A stretch of 64,000 bases of DNA from Pseudomonas nicosulfuronedens (GCF_005877905.1 NZ_SWDV01000003.1:267512-331511); one strand, 5' to 3'. Counted from the stretch's first letter, positions 35,525-47,391 are shown. Program-made: numbers and translations. The notes: generated by a model from the sequence alone, not told the origin.

Positions 35525-35715
35525 TTCCCAGCCTCCTGAAATGAGTGGACTCGGATAGTTTCGAATCCGCCCGGAGGCACTCGGCTGACTTATATCAATA
35601 GCAAGCTAACGGTATCTGAATGTAACCTGAACAGGCTGCCTCATCGTTCATCGGCACGCAGGCTGCCCGCCGCGGGGTGTTCGAGCCACGGAGTGCAGGT
35701 TCGCCTGGCAGCTCG

Positions 35716-36270
35716 CTACATCATGTGGCGGAAGCGGTTCCAGGCCTGCTCGATGGAGAGCCACCAGGCCGGCATGGCGCTGCCGAAGCCGGCGATCTCC
35801 AGGCGCGGGTGGTGGCGCACCACCATGTCCAGCACCGGTTCCTGTTCGGGCTTCACGTCGACGAAGAACACGTGGCGGCCTTCCTGCAGGTTGTCCTGGA
35901 AGCGGCGCACGTCACCACTGGGGCGCTGCAGGCCGAAGAAGCTGCTTTCCCACAGGCTGAAGCCCAGCAGCACCGCGGCGAGGAACACCACGGGAATCCA
36001 GCCTGCCGCTGTCTGCGTCCAGCCGCTCAGGTAGCCGACCACGAGTACCAGCACAGCCAGCGCGGCGCCAATCATCAGGCCGATCTTGCCCCAGTGCACC
36101 ACGTCCTTCTTCATCATCGAGGGCACTTCGTGGAGGCGGTGCTCCTCCAGTTCTGCGTCACTGTCGCTCAGTACATGCATCTGCTCGATGCCGATACCGC
36201 TTTCGGAAAGCTCCTGCTCGACCTGTTCCAGGTCGTCCAGGTTGTCGCTGATGTAGTAGTGCCTGTTCAT
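35716..36270 (-). CDS. Conserved two-helix membrane protein, unknown
   Basis: A 184-residue protein: N-terminal soluble part resembling a small ferredoxin-like fold (HYYISDNLDDLEQVEQELSESGI, EQMHVLSDSDAELEEHRLHEV), two membrane helices (about 63-82 and 90-110), then a cytoplasmic domain with VRRFQDNLQEGRHVFFVDVKPEQEPVLDMVVRHHPRLEIAG. GAGAGG precedes the ATG at 36270. Relatives in Pseudomonas carry an old misleading label as an NAD/FAD enzyme; nothing in this sequence supports that. Confidence 0.65.
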   Translation of the reverse strand: MNRHYYISDNLDDLEQVEQELSESGIGIEQMHVLSDSDAELEEHRLHEVPSMMKKDVVHWGKIGLMIGAALAVLVLVVGYLSGWTQTAAGWIPVVFLAAVLLGFSLWESSFFGLQRPSGDVRRFQDNLQEGRHVFFVDVKPEQEPVLDMVVRHHPRLEIAGFGSAMPAWWLSIEQAWNRFRHMM

Positions 36271-36512
36271 GACGAACCTCTCGCCCCCGGCATGAAGGAT
36301 CCCCCAGGGTCTCGACGCCATCTGCCGCGCGCCTGGGCAGCATTCGACCGCGCTCGTTGGTTTTCGCCAGCACAGATCAGCCTAACACCCTGGCGGTCCG
36401 GTCGACGTGGCGCTGCCAGGCGGTCGTGGACTTGCCAGACCGGCCAGGGCGGCAGAGGATGCAGCTCTCATTGGAAGCATGCCGCTTTCACGCAACGGCG
36501 AACGAGGCCGAG

Positions 36513-37052
36513 ATGATCCGCGAGATTCTCAAGATGGGCGACGAGCGCCTGCTGCGCATCGCCCCACCGGTGCCCGAGTCGATGATCGGCAGCGCCGAGC
36601 TGAGCCAACTGATCGACGACATGTTCGAGACCATGCACCACGTCGGCGGCGTCGGCCTGGCCGCGCCGCAGATCGGCGTCGACCTGCAGTTGGTGATTTT
36701 CGGCTTCGAGCGCAGCGAGCGCTATCCGGACGCGCCGGCGGTACCGCCGACCATCCTGCTCAACCCGGTGATCACGCCCATTGGCGAAGAGCTGGAGGAG
36801 GGCTGGGAAGGCTGTCTCTCGGTGCCGGGCCTGCGCGGCGTGGTGAATCGCCACCAGCGCATTCGCTACCAGGGTGTCGATCCACAGGGTCAGCCCATCG
36901 ATCGCACCGTGGAAGGCTTCCACGCCCGTGTGGTGCAGCACGAGTGCGACCACCTGATCGGCCGCCTGTACCCGTCGCGCATCACCGACTTCAGCAAGTT
37001 CGGCTTTACCGAGGTGCTGTTCCCGGGGCTCGATCCGGCTGCGGATGACTGA
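36513..37052 (+). CDS. def: Peptide deformylase (second-type, stand-alone)
   Basis: A 179-residue enzyme with all three motifs: GVGLAAPQ (46-53), EGCLS (99-103, metal ligand C101) and HECDH (143-147, ligands H143/H147, catalytic E144). It removes formyl from nascent peptides. The standard def of pseudomonads is next to fmt; the absence of fmt here indicates a paralogue. The ATG at 36513 follows GAGG by 8 bases; the upstream open frame is not supported. Confidence 0.9.
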   Translation: MIREILKMGDERLLRIAPPVPESMIGSAELSQLIDDMFETMHHVGGVGLAAPQIGVDLQLVIFGFERSERYPDAPAVPPTILLNPVITPIGEELEEGWEGCLSVPGLRGVVNRHQRIRYQGVDPQGQPIDRTVEGFHARVVQHECDHLIGRLYPSRITDFSKFGFTEVLFPGLDPAADD

Positions 37053-37073
37053 TCCGTATTGCGGTCTTTCCCT

Positions 37074-37097
37074 GTAGGAGCGGGCCATGCCCGCGAT
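37074..37097 (+). repeat. Single REP-type palindrome
   Basis: GTAGGAGCGGGCCATGCCCGCGAT, a hairpin with a GGGC/GCCC core, alone (no inverted mate) between convergent def and hexR. Core bases differ from the other REP sites of the window. Confidence 0.7.
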
Positions 37098-37140
37098 CGC
37101 GCGCGTGGCGCTCTCCTGCAGGCTTGTTGCCTTGTCTGGC

Positions 37141-37998
37141 TCAGCTTTCCTCATCGAGCTGGTAGCGTGTCGGTACCAGGCTCTCCTTGATCTTGCGCAG
37201 GTGCGGCTGGAAGTCCACGCCACGGCGCAGGGTCACGCCGGTGGCGAGCACATCGAGCACAGTCAGCTGGATGATCCGCGAGGTCATCGGCATATAGATG
37301 TCGGTGTCCTCGGGCAGCGGAATGTCCAGGCTCAGGGTGCTGGCGCGGGCCAGCGGCGAGTCGGCGGCGGTCAGGCCCAGCACCGAAGCGCCGTTCTGTC
37401 GCGCCAGGTGCGCTACGTCCACCAGCTCTCGGGTGCGCCCGGTGTAGGAAATCACCACGAACAGGTCGCCGGTGTGCGCCACCGAGGCGATCATCCGCTG
37501 CATCAGCACATCACTCTGCGCTGAGACCGCCAGGTTGAAGCGGAAGAACTTGTGCTGCGCGTCCAGCGCCACGGAGCTGGAGGCGCCGAGGCCGAAGAAG
37601 TGGATCTGCCGGGCCTGGATCAGCAGGTCCACGGCACGGTCGATCAGCTTTGGGTCGAGCAGCTTGTGGGCGCTGTCCAGCGAGGCGATGGTGCTGCTGA
37701 AAATCTTCCGTGTGTAGGCTTCGGGGCCGTCGTCGGCAGCGACCGCCTGGGTCACGAAGGCCGCGCCACTGGCCAGGCTCTGGGCCAGCTGGATCTTCAA
37801 TTCCGGGTAGCCGCTCATGCCGAAGGAGCGGCAGAAGCGGTTCACCGTCGGTTCGCTGACGCTGGACGCCTGGGCCAGCGCGGCGATGCTGAAGCGCGTG
37901 GCCTGCTGAGGGTCGCGCAGGATCACCTCGGCGACCTTGCGCTCGGCCTTGTTCAGCTCTTCCAGACGGCTCTGGATCTGCTCCAGCAGGTTTTTCAT
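37141..37998 (-). CDS. hexR: HexR, RpiR-family repressor of glucose catabolism
   Basis: A 285-residue regulator: HTH at 1-77 ([38 protein letters not shown]) and a SIS sugar-phosphate-binding domain in about 125-255 ([34 protein letters not shown]). HexR represses zwf-pgl-eda and other Entner-Doudoroff genes and is released by KDPG. It is divergent from zwf across a 186-bp spacer with a dyad at 38101-38126. Confidence 0.95.
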   Translation of the reverse strand: MKNLLEQIQSRLEELNKAERKVAEVILRDPQQATRFSIAALAQASSVSEPTVNRFCRSFGMSGYPELKIQLAQSLASGAAFVTQAVAADDGPEAYTRKIFSSTIASLDSAHKLLDPKLIDRAVDLLIQARQIHFFGLGASSSVALDAQHKFFRFNLAVSAQSDVLMQRMIASVAHTGDLFVVISYTGRTRELVDVAHLARQNGASVLGLTAADSPLARASTLSLDIPLPEDTDIYMPMTSRIIQLTVLDVLATGVTLRRGVDFQPHLRKIKESLVPTRYQLDEES

Positions 37999-38100
37999 CC
38001 GTGCTCCTTGGGCAATCGACGGTTGGCCGGGTGGGTGCGGCCAGCGGCGCTATCCTAACGTCAGGCCGGCAGTCGACCAACAACGGCGCGAAGCGGTAAA

Positions 38101-38126
38101 AATATGTTGTTTAATTACTACATATT
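38101..38126. promoter_or_regulatory. Candidate HexR operator between hexR and zwf
   Basis: A 26-bp imperfect dyad, AATATGTTGT then TTAATTACTA and CATATT, whose outer 7 bp per side are fully complementary and inner part nearly so. HexR sites are described as TTGT-N7/8-ACAA; here TTGT lies at 38107-38110 and the right half reads TACA rather than ACAA. It is 58 bp upstream of zwf and 103 bp upstream of hexR. Confidence 0.6.
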
Positions 38127-38184
38127 TGTCTTAATGCCGGCGTAGAAGGCTAACTATCGTTCAAAATTTGGTTGGTAACAACAA

Positions 38185-39654
38185 ATGCCTGAAGTCCGCG
38201 TTCTGCCCTGCACCCTCGCACTATTCGGCGCCCTGGGTGATCTCGCCCTGCGCAAGCTGCTGCCGGCGCTCTACCAGCTCGACCGCGAAGACCTGCTGCA
38301 CCGCGATACCCGCATTCTCGCCCTGGCCCGCGACGACGGTGCCAGCGAAGAGCCCCTGGCGACCATCGAGCGCCGTCTGCGCCAGGCCGTGCCGGCGAAG
38401 GAATGGGACGAAGCCGTCTGGGCCCGCTTCCAGTCGCGTCTGTACCACCTGAGCATGGATTTCCTCGACGCCGGCTCCTACCAGGCGCTGGCCGAGTTGG
38501 TGGGCGAGGAGAAGACCCTGGTCGCCTACTTCGCCACCGCCGCCTCGGTGTTCGGTGGCATCTGCGAGAACCTTGCCGCCGCCGGCCTGGCCGAGCGCAC
38601 CCGGGTGGTCCTGGAGAAGCCCATCGGTCATGACCTGGAGTCGTCCCGCGCGGTGAACGACGCGGTGGCGCGTTTCTTCCCGGAAAACCGCATCTATCGG
38701 ATCGACCACTACCTGGGCAAGGAGACAGTGCAGAACCTCATCGCACTGCGCTTCGCCAACAGTCTGTTCGAGACCCAGTGGAACCAGAACCACATCTCCC
38801 ACGTGGAAATCACCGTGGCCGAGAAAGTCGGCATCGAAGGCCGCTGGGGCTACTTCGACAAGGCCGGCCAACTGCGCGACATGGTGCAGAACCACCTGCT
38901 GCAACTGCTCTGCCTGATCGCCATGGACCCGCCAGCGGACCTCACCGCCGACAGCATCCGCGACGAGAAGGTGAAGGTGCTGCGCGCCCTGGAACCCATC
39001 GCTCCCGAGCAACTGGCGACCCGTGTGGTGCGTGGCCAATACACCGCCGGCTACATCGACGGCAAGGCGGTACCCGGCTACCTCTCCGAGGAAAACGCCA
39101 ACCCCAACAGCGATGCCGAGACCTTTGTCGCGTTGCGCGTGGACATCCGCAACTGGCGCTGGTCCGGCGTGCCGTTCTACCTGCGCACCGGCAAACGCAT
39201 GCCGCAGAAGCATTCGCAGATCGTCATTCACTTCAAGGAACCGCCGCACTACATCTTCGCCCCGGAACAGCGTTCGCTGATCAGCAACCGGCTGATCATC
39301 CGCCTGCAGCCGGACGAGGGTATTGCCTTGCAGGTGATGACCAAGGACCAGGGCCTGGGCAAGGGCATGCAACTGCGCACCGGCCCGCTGCAACTGAATT
39401 TCTCCGAAACCTTCCAGACCGCCCGGACGCCGGATGCCTACGAGCGACTGTTGCTGGAAGTCACGCAGGGCAACCAGAACCTGTTCGTCCGCAAGGATGA
39501 GATCGAGGCCGCCTGGAAGTGGTGCGACGGCCTGATCGACGGCTGGGGGCGCCTGGGCGAAGAGCCCAAGCCCTATCCGGCCGGAAGCTGGGGACCGCAG
39601 GCCTCGGTTGCCCTGATCGCACGCGACGGGAGGGACTGGTATGGCGATCTTTGA
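38185..39654 (+). CDS. zwf: Glucose-6-phosphate 1-dehydrogenase
   Basis: A 489-residue enzyme. The coenzyme loop is [19 protein letters not shown] (14-30) and the substrate motif [14 protein letters not shown] lies near 172-185, containing catalytic-type His residues. Full length. It converts glucose 6-phosphate to 6-phosphogluconolactone, feeding the Entner-Doudoroff path. The ribosome site before the ATG at 38185 is weak (GGTTGGTAACAACAA). Overlaps pgl by 14 bases. Confidence 0.96.
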   Translation: MPEVRVLPCTLALFGALGDLALRKLLPALYQLDREDLLHRDTRILALARDDGASEEPLATIERRLRQAVPAKEWDEAVWARFQSRLYHLSMDFLDAGSYQALAELVGEEKTLVAYFATAASVFGGICENLAAAGLAERTRVVLEKPIGHDLESSRAVNDAVARFFPENRIYRIDHYLGKETVQNLIALRFANSLFETQWNQNHISHVEITVAEKVGIEGRWGYFDKAGQLRDMVQNHLLQLLCLIAMDPPADLTADSIRDEKVKVLRALEPIAPEQLATRVVRGQYTAGYIDGKAVPGYLSEENANPNSDAETFVALRVDIRNWRWSGVPFYLRTGKRMPQKHSQIVIHFKEPPHYIFAPEQRSLISNRLIIRLQPDEGIALQVMTKDQGLGKGMQLRTGPLQLNFSETFQTARTPDAYERLLLEVTQGNQNLFVRKDEIEAAWKWCDGLIDGWGRLGEEPKPYPAGSWGPQASVALIARDGRDWYGDL

Positions 39655-40357
39655 ACCCAAACTGGCTGAAGGCATGGCCTGGAAGACCTGGAACAACGCC
39701 GCCGAACAGGCCCGCGGTCTGGCTGAAACGGTGGCCGATGCGCTGCGCGAAGCGCTCATCGAGCGCGGCCGCGCGCTGCTGGTGGTATCCGGCGGACGCA
39801 GTCCGGTGGCTTTCCTCGAAGCCCTGAGCGGCGCGGTGCTGGACTGGTCGAAAGTGGCCGTCAGCCTCGCCGACGAGCGCTGGGTACCCGAGTCGCATCC
39901 GGACAGCAATGCCGGTCTGTTGCGCCGTCACCTGTTGAAGGGCGCGGCGGCCAAGGCGCAGTTCATCGGCATCTACCAGCCAGCGGCCAGCCTGGAAGAG
40001 GCGGCCGAGAAGGCCGATCGCTATCTGCATGAACTGATCCTGCCCATCGATGTGCTGGTGCTGGGCATGGGCGACGACGGCCACACGGCCTCGCTGTTCC
40101 CCGGCAGCACCAATCTGGTCGAGGCGCTCGACCCGGCCGGCACACGTCGTTGCCTGCCGATGTGGGCACCGACGGTGCCACACCAACGCCTGACCCTGAC
40201 CCGCGCCGTGCTGCAAGGGGCACGGGTGCAGATCCTGGCTATCCAGGGCGAGTCCAAGCTGGCCACCCTGAGTCAGGCGCTCAGCGACAACGACGACCAG
40301 CGCATGCCGATCAATGCGTTCCTGCGTTCGCCTCTTTCGATCCACTGGTGCCCCTGA
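39641..40357 (+). CDS. pgl: 6-phosphogluconolactonase
   Basis: A 238-residue NagB/RpiA-like enzyme: [50 protein letters not shown] (catalytic-type His in DGHTAS). It hydrolyses the Zwf product. Translation is coupled to zwf by a 14-base overlap, with GACGGGAGGGA as ribosome site inside zwf. Confidence 0.96.
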   Translation: MAIFEPKLAEGMAWKTWNNAAEQARGLAETVADALREALIERGRALLVVSGGRSPVAFLEALSGAVLDWSKVAVSLADERWVPESHPDSNAGLLRRHLLKGAAAKAQFIGIYQPAASLEEAAEKADRYLHELILPIDVLVLGMGDDGHTASLFPGSTNLVEALDPAGTRRCLPMWAPTVPHQRLTLTRAVLQGARVQILAIQGESKLATLSQALSDNDDQRMPINAFLRSPLSIHWCP

Positions 40358-40374
40358 GGCACGGAGTTACCGCA

Positions 40375-41022
40375 ATGTCTGAACAACACATCCAGCAGAT
40401 CGATGCCCTTGCGCAGCGTGCGCGCATCCTGCCGGTGATCACCATCGACCGCGAGGCGGACATCCTGCCCATGGCGGATGCCCTGGCAGCCGGCGGCATC
40501 ACCGTTCTGGAAGTGACCTTGCGGACATCGCTGGGCCTCACCGCGATTCGTCAATTGAGCGAGCAGCGCCCGGAGCTGATCGTCGGCGCCGGCACGGTGC
40601 TCGACCCGGAAACCTTCGCCCAGGCGGAAGAGGCGGGGGCGAAATTCATCGTCACCCCCGGTTGCACCGACGAACTGCTGCAGTACGCCGTGACTCGCCC
40701 GGTGCCGCTGCTGCCTGGCGTGGCTACCGCTTCGGAAATCATGGCGGCATACCGTCATGGCCTGCGCCGCTTCAAGCTGTTCCCGGCGAAGGTCGCCGGC
40801 GGCGTGGAGGCGCTCAAGGCGTTTGGCGGGCCGTTCCCGGACATCCGTTTCTGCCCCACGGGTGGTGTCGGTCCGGACAACCTGAATGACTATTACCGGC
40901 TGGCCAACGTGATGTGCGTGGGCGGTAGCTGGATGCTGCCCAAGGCCGCCATCGACAGTGGCGACTGGGCCACGGTCGAGCGCCTGAGCCGCGAGGCGCT
41001 GGCGCTGTTGGACACACACTGA
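40375..41022 (+). CDS. eda: KDPG/KHG aldolase
   Basis: A 215-residue class I aldolase. General acid-base E46 is in VLEVTLRT and the Schiff-base lysine K134 in RRFKLFPAKVAGG; FIVTPGC and FCPTGGV complete the active site. It splits 2-keto-3-deoxy-6-phosphogluconate to pyruvate and glyceraldehyde 3-phosphate. It follows pgl by 17 bases; the operon ends at the terminator at 41043. Phosphogluconate dehydratase (edd) is not in this cluster. Confidence 0.96.
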   Translation: MSEQHIQQIDALAQRARILPVITIDREADILPMADALAAGGITVLEVTLRTSLGLTAIRQLSEQRPELIVGAGTVLDPETFAQAEEAGAKFIVTPGCTDELLQYAVTRPVPLLPGVATASEIMAAYRHGLRRFKLFPAKVAGGVEALKAFGGPFPDIRFCPTGGVGPDNLNDYYRLANVMCVGGSWMLPKAAIDSGDWATVERLSREALALLDTH

Positions 41023-41042
41023 GCTGTCCTGGATTTGGACGT

Positions 41043-41067
41043 GCCCGGCCTTGAGCCGGGCTTTTTT
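41043..41067 (+). terminator. Terminator of the zwf-pgl-eda operon
   Basis: GCCCGGC (41043-41049), loop CTTGA, GCCGGGC (41055-41061) and six T bases. Textbook intrinsic terminator, 21 bases after the eda stop. Confidence 0.9.
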
Positions 41068-41098
41068 ATGGGAGTTGGCTTTGTACCGGGTGCTCTTC

Positions 41099-41168
41099 GT
41101 AGGAGCGAGCTTGCTCGCGAAACTGCAAGGCACGGTGCAATGCCGTTCGCGAGCAAGCTCGCTCCTAC
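41099..41168. repeat. REP-type inverted pair
   Basis: GTAGGAGCGAGCTTGCTCGCGAA at 41099-41121 and its exact complement at 41146-41168, 24 bases apart, in the convergent spacer between eda and an ABC exporter gene. Same core as the sites at 32606 and 57069. Confidence 0.85.
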
Positions 41169-41206
41169 AGGGGACGGAAGCGCCGGAGCGGCCGAGCCGA
41201 TCTCAG

Positions 41207-43039
<1,833 letters not shown>

Positions 43040-43116
43040 GATGGCTCTCGGGTTGTGTCGGCGAGCCCGTCCTAGGCTCGCCTTGAATGGCCTCCGTCAG
43101 CCGTGGTTCCGCAGAA

Positions 43117-43683
43117 TCACAGACGCTTGGCGGAGAGGATGACCACCGGGGTGGTCGGTACGTCCTGGAACATGCCGCGATTACCGGTCTTCACGCCGGC
43201 GATCTGGTCGACCACGCCCATGCCGCGCACGACCTTGCCGAATACCGCGTAGCCGAAGTCGCGGGCGCCGTGGTTGAGGAAGTCGTTGCCGGTCAGGTTG
43301 ATGAAGAACTGGCTGGTGGCGGAGTTCACGTCGCTGGTGCGTGCCATGGCCAGGGTGCCGCGCTCGTTGAGCAGGCCGTTGTCGGCCTCGTTCTTGATCG
43401 GTGCCTGGGTGTCCTTCTCCTTCATGGCCTCGGTGAAACCGCCGCCCTGGATCATGAAGTTGGGGATCACGCGGTGGAAGATGGTTCCGTTGTAGAAGCC
43501 ACTGTCGACGTAGGACAGGTAGTTCTTCACGGAAATCGGTGCTTTGTCGGCGTACAGCTCGATTTCGATTTCACCCGAGGTGGTAGACAGCAGCACATGC
43601 GGGTTCTTGCTGTCGGCGGCGAAGACCGAGCCGGCCAGGACCAGGGAGCAGGCAGCGAGCAGGAAGCGTTTGAACAGGGTCAT
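43117..43683 (-). CDS. ppiA: Periplasmic cyclophilin-type peptidyl-prolyl isomerase
   Basis: A 188-residue PpiA: signal peptide 1-22 ([15 protein letters not shown]), then a complete cyclophilin domain with [17 protein letters not shown] [30 protein letters not shown] and [18 protein letters not shown]. The active-site Arg ([13 protein letters not shown]) is present. It assists folding of exported proteins. 78 bp before an upstream ABC exporter on the same strand; likely its own promoter. Confidence 0.93.
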   Translation of the reverse strand: MTLFKRFLLAACSLVLAGSVFAADSKNPHVLLSTTSGEIEIELYADKAPISVKNYLSYVDSGFYNGTIFHRVIPNFMIQGGGFTEAMKEKDTQAPIKNEADNGLLNERGTLAMARTSDVNSATSQFFINLTGNDFLNHGARDFGYAVFGKVVRGMGVVDQIAGVKTGNRGMFQDVPTTPVVILSAKRL

Positions 43684-43706
43684 TTGGCGGATGTTTCCTG
43701 AAGGTT

Positions 43707-44498
43707 CTAGGGATGGTCGACCTGATCGAGGAAGTCGAGCAGGGTGGTATTGAATCTTTCCGGCTGGTCGAGCGGCGTGGCATGGCGCGAGTCCTCGATC
43801 ACCACCAGGCGCGCGTTGGGCATGTGCCCGACATAGGCCTGCTTGAGCGAGACCGGGGTGTAGTCGCGGTCGGCGCTGATAACCAGGGTTGGACAGGTTA
43901 TTCGCGCCAGGCGTTCCTGCACACCCCAGCCGATGATGGCGTGCAGGCTGGAGAGGTAGGCGCGCTTGTCGTTCTGCGGCCAGCGCTGCTGGATCTTGCG
44001 GCGCAGGTCGCTTTGCTCGGGCTTGGGGAAGAGCATCTTGCCCAGCGCCTTGCCCACGGTGTCCAGGCCCAGCACGTGGGCGAGGAACAGTCGGCGCGCC
44101 ACTTCCAGGTACTCGCGAAAGCTGCGCGGTTTCACCTCCGGAGCGCTGTTGACGATGGTCAGGCTGTTCAGCCGTTCCGGCCAGCGAGTGGCCAGTTCGA
44201 AGCCGATCATGCCACCCATGCTGATGCCCACCAGATGCACACGGCCAAGGCTCAGGTGATCCAGCAGGGCGATCACGTCCTCGGCGAAGGCTCCGATGCT
44301 GTAGCGCTGGCGCGGTTTGTCCGACTGGCCGTGGCCGCGCACGTCGAGGGCGATCACCCGATGACGCTTCTCCAGCTCCGGTACCTGGTATTCCCAGTCG
44401 CGGGTGCTGGAGCCGAGCCCATGTACCAGCAGGACCGGCGTGCCGAATCCGCTTTCCTCGTAGTGCAGGCGATGACCGGCGTGGTCGAAGAATGGCAT
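43707..44498 (-). CDS. Alpha/beta hydrolase
   Basis: A 263-residue serine hydrolase: oxyanion HGLG (26-29), nucleophile S93 in GISMGG, acid in SADRDY and H in [12 protein letters not shown]. The pattern is that of small esterases or lactonases (3-oxoadipate enol-lactonase-like). It ends 23 bases before ppiA on the same strand, so both may be on one transcript. Substrate unknown. Confidence 0.82.
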   Translation of the reverse strand: MPFFDHAGHRLHYEESGFGTPVLLVHGLGSSTRDWEYQVPELEKRHRVIALDVRGHGQSDKPRQRYSIGAFAEDVIALLDHLSLGRVHLVGISMGGMIGFELATRWPERLNSLTIVNSAPEVKPRSFREYLEVARRLFLAHVLGLDTVGKALGKMLFPKPEQSDLRRKIQQRWPQNDKRAYLSSLHAIIGWGVQERLARITCPTLVISADRDYTPVSLKQAYVGHMPNARLVVIEDSRHATPLDQPERFNTTLLDFLDQVDHP

Positions 44499-44529
44499 GA
44501 CGGGCTCCTTGCTCGTGTGGCCTGAGGCT

Positions 44530-45456
44530 TCAGGCCGGGCTTTCCGGGGCGGCGAAATGGGCGTCGAGGGGCACGTTGGCGAAGGTGGTCAGCAGCTCCA
44601 CGAGAATCTGCGTGGCCGGGCCCAGGGGCTTTTCCTTGTTCGGGTAAAGATAGAAGCGGCTCTCGCGCACGCCGCCCTGTTTCATCAACAGCGGCTTGAG
44701 CTGGCCGTCGCGCAGTTCGCGCTCGATCATGTGCCGTGGCAACCAGGCGAAGCCCAGGCCGTTACTGACGAAGGTGGCGGCGGTGGCGAGGCTGCCGACG
44801 GTCCAGCGCTGCTCGGCGCCGAGCCAGCCGACGTCACGCGGTTGCAGGCGGCCGGAGTCGCGGATCACCACCTGCATCTGGGTTTCCAGGTCCTGGTGAG
44901 TGACCTCGCGTTGCAACCGGTGCAGGGCGTGGTCGGGGTGGGCGACGGCGACGAAGTCGACGATGGAGAGGTCGGCGCCCAGGTGGCCGGGAATGTTCAG
45001 GCCGCTGATGGCGAGGTCCGCATGGCCCTGCACCAGCGCTTCTTCCACGCCCGACAGTACTTCTTCGCGCAGCAGCACGCGGCAGCCGCGGCTCTGTGGC
45101 ATGAAGGCCGACAACGAGCGCACCAGGCGCACGGTGGGGTAGGCGGCGTCGACGACCAGGCGCACTTCCGGCTCCCAGCCCTGTTCCATGTGATGGGCCA
45201 GTTCTTCCAGCTGGCCGGCGGATTTCACCAGTTGCCGTGAGCGACGCAGCAGTACTTCACCTGCCTCGGTGAGTACGGCCTTGCGTCCGTCGATGCGCAG
45301 CAGCGGCACGCCCAGTTGCTCCTGCATGCGCGCCACGGTATAGCTGATCGACGACTGCGAACGGTGCAGGGCTTCCGCCGCTTGGGCGAAGCCGCCGTGG
45401 TCGACCACGGCCTGCAGGGTTCTCCACTGATCCAGGGTAACGCGGGGCGCTTTCAT
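44530..45456 (-). CDS. LysR-type transcriptional regulator
   Basis: A 308-residue regulator. HTH at residues 6-65 (TLDQWRTLQAVVDHGGFAQAAEALHRSQSSISYTVARMQEQLGVPLLRI), effector domain 90-300. Start ATG at 45456 behind AGAGGAAGCGAGG. It is divergent from a small exported protein and azoR, so it may control azoR or the adjacent hydrolase; the nearest candidate target is the divergent gene. Confidence 0.85.
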   Translation of the reverse strand: MKAPRVTLDQWRTLQAVVDHGGFAQAAEALHRSQSSISYTVARMQEQLGVPLLRIDGRKAVLTEAGEVLLRRSRQLVKSAGQLEELAHHMEQGWEPEVRLVVDAAYPTVRLVRSLSAFMPQSRGCRVLLREEVLSGVEEALVQGHADLAISGLNIPGHLGADLSIVDFVAVAHPDHALHRLQREVTHQDLETQMQVVIRDSGRLQPRDVGWLGAEQRWTVGSLATAATFVSNGLGFAWLPRHMIERELRDGQLKPLLMKQGGVRESRFYLYPNKEKPLGPATQILVELLTTFANVPLDAHFAAPESPA

Positions 45457-45511
45457 CCTCGCTTCCTCTTGTCTACTCTGGCGGTCCGCAGAAGACCAAT
45501 AAGAGACCGCC

Positions 45512-45826
45512 ATGAAAAAATTCTGTTGTGCCGTTCTGGCCATGTTGCCGCTGACCGCCCTGGCCTATCCCATCGAGGTGCAGAAGAGCCTCAATGGCGC
45601 CGAGGTGGATATCGAGACCCAGGATATCGGTGACCAGATGGGGGCTATCCTCCTGCGCAACGCCGGCCAGCAGCCAGTGACCTGCACCGCGGTTTTCGTC
45701 AACGGCCCTGAGACGCCGCACGTGCGCAAGGCAACCATTGCGCCCGGCAAGGAGGCCAATCTGACGTCCAGCTTCAGCCGCGCCGTGATCAAGCTGCGGA
45801 TCAAGCTCACCTGCAATCCTTCCTGA
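45512..45826 (+). CDS. Small exported protein, unknown
   Basis: A 104-residue protein with signal peptide 1-18 (MLPLTALA) and a compact beta-rich domain with two cysteines (VTCTAVFVNGPETPHV, LKIKLTC-like KLRIKLTCNPS). Short relatives are widespread in Pseudomonas under an incorrect label as phosphoglycerate kinase. Function unknown. It starts 55 bp from the divergent LysR gene. Confidence 0.65.
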   Translation: MKKFCCAVLAMLPLTALAYPIEVQKSLNGAEVDIETQDIGDQMGAILLRNAGQQPVTCTAVFVNGPETPHVRKATIAPGKEANLTSSFSRAVIKLRIKLTCNPS

Positions 45827-45968
45827 TTACCCGGCAAGACTAGAAGTAGTCAGGCAAGAAATCAATTTATTCGATAGTTAGAAGCGACTATTTACGCTTT
45901 TTTATCGATTTGTTCATATTTAGGATGACCTCCATCGACACATTCAACGACCGATGGAGGTCCAGTCC

Positions 45969-46568
45969 ATGTCCCGCGTCCTGGTTATCGAAAGCAGTGC
46001 CCGTCAGGAAGGTTCAGTTTCCCGTCAGCTGACCCGCGACTTCATCGCCCAATGGCAGGCCGCTCATCCGGCCGACGACATCCAGGTCCGTGACCTGGCC
46101 GTCGAGCAGGTTCCGCACCTTGACGCCAACCTGCTGGGAGGCTGGATGAAGCCGGCGCAGGAGCACAGCGAGATCGAACGCGCTGCGCTGGATCGTTCCA
46201 ACCAACTGACCGCCGAGTTGCAGGCCGCCGACGTGCTGGTCCTGGCTGCACCGATGTACAACTTCGCCATCCCCAGCACCCTCAAGTCCTGGCTGGACCA
46301 TGTACTGCGCGCCGGCGTCACCTTCCAGTACACCGAGACCGGCCCGCAGGGGCTGCTCACCGGCAAGCGCGCCTTCGTCCTGACCAGCCGCGGTGGCGTC
46401 TACGCCGGCGGTGCGCTGGATCACCAGGAGCCCTACCTGCGCCAGGCGCTGGGCTTCGTCGGCATTCACGACGTGACCTTCATCCACGCCGAAGGCCTGA
46501 ACATGGGCGGTGAATTCGCCGAGAAAGGCCTGGCCAAGGCCAAGGCGCAGCTCGCCGCCATCGCCTGA
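45969..46568 (+). CDS. azoR: FMN-dependent NADH-azoreductase
   Basis: A 199-residue flavodoxin-like enzyme: SSARQEGSVSRQLTRDF (FMN phosphate loop), APMYNFAIPSTLKSWLDHVLRAGVTFQYT and SRGGVYAGG. It reduces azo dyes and quinones with NADH. The ATG at 45969 follows TGGAGG. An AT-rich stretch (45840-45930) of about 100 bases lies upstream and probably holds the promoter. Confidence 0.9.
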   Translation: MSRVLVIESSARQEGSVSRQLTRDFIAQWQAAHPADDIQVRDLAVEQVPHLDANLLGGWMKPAQEHSEIERAALDRSNQLTAELQAADVLVLAAPMYNFAIPSTLKSWLDHVLRAGVTFQYTETGPQGLLTGKRAFVLTSRGGVYAGGALDHQEPYLRQALGFVGIHDVTFIHAEGLNMGGEFAEKGLAKAKAQLAAIA

Positions 46569-46613
46569 TCCTGCTTTTCCCTTGCGCGTCCTTCCGCTCC
46601 TGGGCGCGACCGC

Positions 46614-46649
46614 GGCCGATTCCTTCCCCGCAGGATCGGCCATTTTTTA
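46614..46649 (+). terminator. Terminator of azoR
   Basis: GGCCGAT (46614-46620) pairs with ATCGGCC (46635-46641), followed by ATTTTTTAT. 46 bases past the azoR stop. Confidence 0.75.
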
Positions 46650-46767
46650 TTTGCCAATGACTTGACCGGGTGAAAACACATCCTTCCCGTTCGGGCTGTT
46701 CAAAGCATGATCAGCATGCTAAAAGAACCTAGAGCTGATCTAGCCGCTTGAAAAAGAAGGGAAAACC

Positions 46768-47052
46768 ATGACCAAGTCGGAGTTGATCGAGAGAATCGTC
46801 ACCCATCAGGGGCAGCTTTCCGCAAAGGATGTGGAGCTGGCGATCAAGACCATGCTTGAGCAAATGTCCCAGGCTCTGGCCACTGGGGATCGCATCGAAA
46901 TCCGGGGTTTCGGTAGCTTCTCGCTGCATTACCGTGCGCCGCGCACCGGTCGCAATCCGAAAACCGGCGAGTCCGTGCGTCTGGACGGCAAGTTCGTTCC
47001 GCACTTCAAGCCTGGCAAGGAGCTGCGCGACCGCGTCAACGAACCCGAGTGA
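46768..47052 (+). CDS. ihfB: Integration host factor subunit beta
   Basis: A 94-residue histone-like protein: [53 protein letters not shown] (the arm that intercalates at DNA, with the proline near the tip) and [12 protein letters not shown]. It bends DNA with IhfA. Normally rpsA lies directly upstream; here azoR and its terminator do. AAGGGAAAA precedes the ATG. Confidence 0.96.
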   Translation: MTKSELIERIVTHQGQLSAKDVELAIKTMLEQMSQALATGDRIEIRGFGSFSLHYRAPRTGRNPKTGESVRLDGKFVPHFKPGKELRDRVNEPE

Positions 47053-47085
47053 CCCCGGGGTATCCGTCTTCAAGAAGGAGTGTTC

Positions 47086-47391
47086 ATGCTTCGGGCAAAA
47101 CGTTTCCTGCTGATTCTGGCGCTGGTCGTCCTGGCCGCCGTCGTCGTGGTTTTCGTCCTTGAAAACCTGCAGCCTGCACAGCTGACCTTCCTTGGCTGGC
47201 AGTCGCCTCAGTGGCCGCTGGTGGTCTTCATCTCCCTTTCGTTCATCGTTGGCGGCGTGATCGGCCTGCTGCTGAGCATTCCCTTCCGCGCGAAGACGCA
47301 CGTCCGCATGACCGGGCTGCGCTCGGAAGTCACCCGTTTCCGCAAGGAGAATGACGCGCTGCGTGAAAAGTCGCTGACGGACCATGCCTAG
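47086..47391 (+). CDS. lapA: LapA domain membrane protein
   Basis: A 101-residue protein with two membrane helices (LLILALVVLAAVVVVFVLE, VVFISLSFIVGGVIGLLLS) and a cytoplasmic coiled-coil end (RSEVTRFRKENDALREK). LapA assists LapB in lipopolysaccharide assembly control. The ATG at 47086 follows AAGGAG by 5 bases; a GTG two codons earlier is not preferred. Overlaps lapB by 8 bases. Confidence 0.9.
   Translation: MLRAKRFLLILALVVLAAVVVVFVLENLQPAQLTFLGWQSPQWPLVVFISLSFIVGGVIGLLLSIPFRAKTHVRMTGLRSEVTRFRKENDALREKSLTDHA

Noticed and set aside
35525..35715. ANR box (TTGAT-N4-ATCAA) before the ArcD-like gene
   Set aside because: Only a partial half (TATATCAAT) was seen.
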